A DNA stretch of 8,395 nt, from assembly GCA_905212215.1 (NCBI GenBank), contig CAJMDR010000068.1, positions 1 to 8,395 on the forward strand, in the 5' to 3' direction. This DNA is from an uncultured Porphyromonadaceae bacterium. GTDB taxonomy: Bacteria > Bacteroidota > Bacteroidia > Bacteroidales > Muribaculaceae. Below are positions 5,188 through 8,395 of the stretch, in pieces; position 1 is the stretch's first letter, and every line of letters starts with the position of its first letter. A program made the translations under genes and the position numbers. The notes under the pieces are model-generated. The model worked only from the letters and a program-made list of their open reading frames with translations, made no database searches and was not told the DNA's origin.

Positions 5188-8100
5188 ATGCGCAAGATTC
5201 TTGACATCATTGAATTGATTTGTTTATTCATCCTGGGATCGTTTCTCTCAGGTTGCACTGACGACTACCTGCCCAATCCCACTCCCGGCGAGGGAGAGGC
5301 CGATGTAAGCTGCAATGTCCGTTTTGAACCTCTTGCCTCCGCTTTGGAGTCAAGAGCTCCCGGCAATGCGATAAGGAACATCAACACCCTGACGGTGCTG
5401 GTGTATGACATTCGCGGCAAGTTCATCCGTTCCTATACACAGGATGAACTTACCGATTACGCAGTCAATCAGGAAGGCAACAAGGATTTTCCTGAAATAG
5501 ATGGTTCCGGCGAGCATTACAACCCCACGCAGGCTGAGACAGCTACCGCAAGGGCCACTTTCACCATTCCCAAGCTCCCTTATGGCCGCTACAAGATATA
5601 CTGTGTGGCCAACGTAGCTCTCACTCCCGCCGAGATGAAGGACATAGAGTTGGTACGCAACAAGACCATAACGTGGCAGGCGGGAAATATTCCCGCCAAC
5701 AACGCCATGTTCGGCTACTTCGTCAACGCCGACAAAGATGTCACCACCGGGGGCGCCAACGGCTTTGACGCACCTCCGGTGACAGTGGGTCGCGACAAGC
5801 AGAACATTCATTCCTGGATAAAACGTTGCTCATCAAAGCTCACCGTGGCTTTCGACGGCTCAAAGCTGCACAACAACGTCTATGTTTACATAAAGAGCGT
5901 AACGCTGCACGACATACCCAAGACCTGCAAGCTGGGCGCCGACAACCGCCCTACGGAGCAGAGCCAGCTCATAAACCCCTACAACGTCACCGCCGCCGAT
6001 GCCGAGCAGAACACGGTGATGTATTACAACAACAAATACCAGTACGGCCCGGAGAGCGGCACCCATTCCAATCCCGGAACCGACTACAATAACTGGCTGA
6101 TGGTTACGAATGCCTCCGGGCCGAAATATGACGGACTGGTGGGTTCCGACCACTCCGAGAACGCCAACGCCCTCTATTTCTTCGAGAACAACCAGGGCGA
6201 CTACGAGGATGCCCCCGACAAACGCGAATACGACAAACGCCAGCAGTGGAGCGAAGTGGGGGAGATCATCAACCAGCCCACGCAAAAGGATTTCAAGGAC
6301 AACGTGCGCTGGGGCACATACGTTGAGGTGGAGGCATATTACCGTTCCACCAATACCGCCAACATCGGTTACGGCAAGATTATCTACCGTTTTATGCTTG
6401 GCAAGAACATCACGTACAACTACAATGCCTCCCGCAACCACCATTTCAAGCTTACTCTCGGCTTCCGAGGCTGGGCCAACCAGCCCGACTGGCACATAGA
6501 GTACACCGAGCCGGAACCGGCGCTGCTCACCCCTAACTTCTACGTGTCATACCTCTACAACACCAGGCACACCTACAACTTCAAGGTCAACGGCAACGTG
6601 AAGCGTGTCACTATGAAAATCATAGAGAACAACTGGGCGCCGTATGACTATAAGACAGGAGAACTTGCACCTGAAAAAACGGGAAATTTTGAAGCAAATC
6701 CCAATACATGGTTCACATGGAACAAACTTGCATATACCACAGGACCTGCCGGTCAGTTGCCATTTGACGGCAAATCAAGGCCTTGGTGCGGTTTTTTGGC
6801 GTTGCAGATGCCGAATCTGGACAAGAATATAATTGATCTTGCCTATAGTAAGAAAGAAGAGGCACAGAATGCCCTTAAGAATTATTACTTGGGAGAAGGT
6901 TCCGGTAACAATCTTGTGAACCAGTCAGAGCGGGTTTTTGAAAAGGCGGATTTAGAGCCGGGACAGCATAAAGCCTCGCTTAACTACAATGACTGGACAG
7001 TGACAAAGGTGGATGATGATGCCATCATGCTCCATGTGCCTATGTGGACACGCAACAAGACAATGATTAATCTTGCCTTGTTTGGGGGCTATAACCCTTA
7101 TGAGGCTTATCAGCGCAAAGCGGTGGTGAGAATCACAGCCGAGTTCGAAAATGGAGTTACCAAGACCAGTGATGTCGAGGTAGTACAGGCACGTCGTATC
7201 GCCAATCCGGTAGGTGTGTGGCGTAAATATGACCGCCAGAATAGCTTTACGGTTGGTATGATGACACGCGAAGGTGCCTCGGCTTCCAAATATACTTTGT
7301 ATAAATCCGAAGGCGACTGGGAGGCCTACATAGAGAAAGGGGACCATAGTTTCACCCTTTCTACTGTAATAGGCGGTACTTCGTTGAAGGGTGATACGAT
7401 AAAGGGCAACACCAACACTCCTGTCAAGTTCAATGTAAACTTCCTCGGCTGCGATATCATGGAGTCGAAATGCGCCGTGTTGCGCATAAACTACAACAAC
7501 AGCCAGTGTGTACACCGAATAATGCTTCGTCAGGGTGTTTATGCACCTTTGGCAGTGGTAGGGGATACAAAATGGAGTTCTTTCAATGTTTATTCAGGCA
7601 CAACAAGAGAGAACAGCAATAATCAGGAGCATGACATAGAGCTGACAAAGAACCCCCTTACCCTTGGTACTCTTTTCAAAAGAGTGAACATTGAACAGGG
7701 AATACTGGTGAGCAATAACGCCAGAGAAGGGCTGGGTTTGTTCCAGCACCCTGGCGACATCCTGATGGATCTCTCCAACGGGAAACAGGCGAAATTTATA
7801 GATGTGGCCTGTACCACAGGCCGAGAATGGGCCGGTACCTGGGGTAACTTCCATGCGACAGTGAATCTTGATAACGGAAGCGTAGAAAATCGGGATTACA
7901 GGATGCCCCGTTACAAGGATTTTCAGGACCTGAACCAGGCTGAATATATCTATGGAGTGTTGTATGGGAGTGGAGCATCACAGACGCAGGAAGAATTCAA
8001 TATGGCATTTGGATATGAAGACGGGAATAATACAGGCGCCGATAATGTACGCGGAATCCGGGGCATTGTGCTTTATAACAATTCCAACGCCAACCAGATT

Positions 8101-8395
8101 TTCTTCCCTATTGGCGCACGTGGAGCCGGAAGACGCTGTACTTTCAGGGTGGCGAATGAGTGGCCTTACCTTCCCAGTGACAATGCTGAATTTATAAAAT
8201 TGGCCGGGTGGCTGAAATATTCTCAGGCTACTTCACTGCTTACCGGTGATGACAACATGTACCGCCCCATACCGTATGACACCTGGCACGATGTTGGAGC
8301 CCAGTATTGGATTGACCATACAGAAAACAGTGCCGCGTCGTGGGACATGAACTATTTCGCTTTTGACTTCAGCAACTATAACGATTACGGCTGGG
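5188..8395 (+). CDS. Second DUF4906-type adhesin, paralogue of the previous gene (C-terminus cut by window edge)
   Basis: Open for 1069 codons without a stop. A type II signal (MRK start, hydrophobic 10-19) ends in LSGC, with Cys23 lipidated and followed by TDDY, an acid-rich start typical of Bacteroidota surface lipoproteins. Residues 33-439 are the fimbrillin-like module shared with the gene at 1399: TARATFTIPKLPYGRYKIY (120-138) and YRFMLGKNITYNY through GWANQPDWHIEY (400-439). Ser-Arg56-Ala57 is a candidate Arg-type maturation site. The remainder is different from the neighbour: VWRKYDRQ (677-684), KCAVLRINY with QCVHRIMLRQG (773-783) as a beta-domain end, YGVLYGSGAS (922-931), FFPIGARGAGRR (972-983) and WDMNYFAFDF (1052-1061). 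I recall similar series in other DUF4906 proteins that end in a lectin-like domain, so probably only a few dozen residues are missing. Start chosen for the signal peptide; the upstream bases are A-rich without a Shine-Dalgarno. Codon use changes near 6650. Confidence 0.85.
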   Translation, partial: MRKILDIIELICLFILGSFLSGCTDDYLPNPTPGEGEADVSCNVRFEPLASALESRAPGNAIRNINTLTVLVYDIRGKFIRSYTQDELTDYAVNQEGNKDFPEIDGSGEHYNPTQAETATARATFTIPKLPYGRYKIYCVANVALTPAEMKDIELVRNKTITWQAGNIPANNAMFGYFVNADKDVTTGGANGFDAPPVTVGRDKQNIHSWIKRCSSKLTVAFDGSKLHNNVYVYIKSVTLHDIPKTCKLGADNRPTEQSQLINPYNVTAADAEQNTVMYYNNKYQYGPESGTHSNPGTDYNNWLMVTNASGPKYDGLVGSDHSENANALYFFENNQGDYEDAPDKREYDKRQQWSEVGEIINQPTQKDFKDNVRWGTYVEVEAYYRSTNTANIGYGKIIYRFMLGKNITYNYNASRNHHFKLTLGFRGWANQPDWHIEYTEPEPALLTPNFYVSYLYNTRHTYNFKVNGNVKRVTMKIIENNWAPYDYKTGELAPEKTGNFEANPNTWFTWNKLAYTTGPAGQLPFDGKSRPWCGFLALQMPNLDKNIIDLAYSKKEEAQNALKNYYLGEGSGNNLVNQSERVFEKADLEPGQHKASLNYNDWTVTKVDDDAIMLHVPMWTRNKTMINLALFGGYNPYEAYQRKAVVRITAEFENGVTKTSDVEVVQARRIANPVGVWRKYDRQNSFTVGMMTREGASASKYTLYKSEGDWEAYIEKGDHSFTLSTVIGGTSLKGDTIKGNTNTPVKFNVNFLGCDIMESKCAVLRINYNNSQCVHRIMLRQGVYAPLAVVGDTKWSSFNVYSGTTRENSNNQEHDIELTKNPLTLGTLFKRVNIEQGILVSNNAREGLGLFQHPGDILMDLSNGKQAKFIDVACTTGREWAGTWGNFHATVNLDNGSVENRDYRMPRYKDFQDLNQAEYIYGVLYGSGASQTQEEFNMAFGYEDGNNTGADNVRGIRGIVLYNNSNANQIFFPIGARGAGRRCTFRVANEWPYLPSDNAEFIKLAGWLKYSQATSLLTGDDNMYRPIPYDTWHDVGAQYWIDHTENSAASWDMNYFAFDFSNYNDYGW
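5284..6504 (+). repeat. Second copy of the shared N-terminal module
   Basis: Codons 33-439 of the gene at 5188, the partner of 1501-2697. The copies differ mainly by small gaps, for example three extra codons after NNQGDYE. Third positions are strongly G/C rich here (64 of 80 codons at 5941-6180 by hand count), more so than a line sampled from the first copy (12 of 20 at 2281-2340). The two have therefore diverged or come from different sources, and this is not a fresh duplication. Confidence 0.85.

Noticed and set aside
5860..6495. Long open frame on the - strand (211 codons) inside the third gene
   Set aside because: It lies wholly within the strongly supported + strand coding module, in the part with highest third-position G/C, which naturally leaves antisense frames open. 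The peptide is a low-complexity Val/Gly/Ala-rich shadow without family marks.
6952..7515. Open frame on the - strand (187 codons) in the third gene's head region
   Set aside because: The + strand frame is continuous here and carries recognisable beta-domain motifs. The antisense peptide shows nothing familiar.
1..8395. CRISPR array, tRNA or rRNA gene, insertion sequence, phage attachment site
   Set aside because: No regularly spaced repeats, cloverleaf, rRNA-like sequence, transposase frame or terminal repeats were seen.

Overview
The window looks like a surface fimbria/adhesin locus from a member of the order Bacteroidales. The grounds are three large lipoprotein-type genes on the + strand with fimbrillin-like features (FimA/Mfa1/Mfa2 and DUF4906-type families), no clear Shine-Dalgarno sequences, and one promoter-like TAnnTTTG box of the Bacteroidota kind. 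Base composition is near 50% GC in the genes and lower in the gap between the second and third. The species cannot be named from this sequence. Family names are given from memory of motifs; no search was run.

Layout: positions 1-39 are the last 12 codons of an upstream gene. Positions 67-1365 encode a 432-residue fimbrillin-like lipoprotein. Positions 1399-4623 encode a 1074-residue DUF4906-type protein with a C-terminal domain resembling the FISUMP/C-type-lectin-like fold. These genes are 27 and 33 bases apart and probably form one transcription unit. A 564-base gap (4624-5187) follows. It holds a strong hairpin, a promoter-like box with a run of eight G just upstream, a short inverted repeat flanking that promoter, and a possible frameshifted gene remnant. 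The third gene starts at 5188 and stays open for 1069 codons to the window edge. It is a paralogue of the second gene.

The main point of interest is modularity. The second and third genes share a closely related N-terminal module of about 400 residues (lipoprotein signal plus fimbrillin-like region) ending at the same motif, GWANQPDWHI(D/E)Y. Beyond it their 630-640 residue C-terminal parts show no similarity that I can see by eye. In the third gene, codon use shifts sharply from about 80-90% to about 40% G/C at third positions shortly after the junction, which suggests a mosaic gene. My working model is an assembly and anchoring module that carries interchangeable adhesin heads, with the second head gene under its own, possibly phase-variable, promoter. 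The model is inference. The modular alignment, the base runs and the inverted repeats are visible directly.
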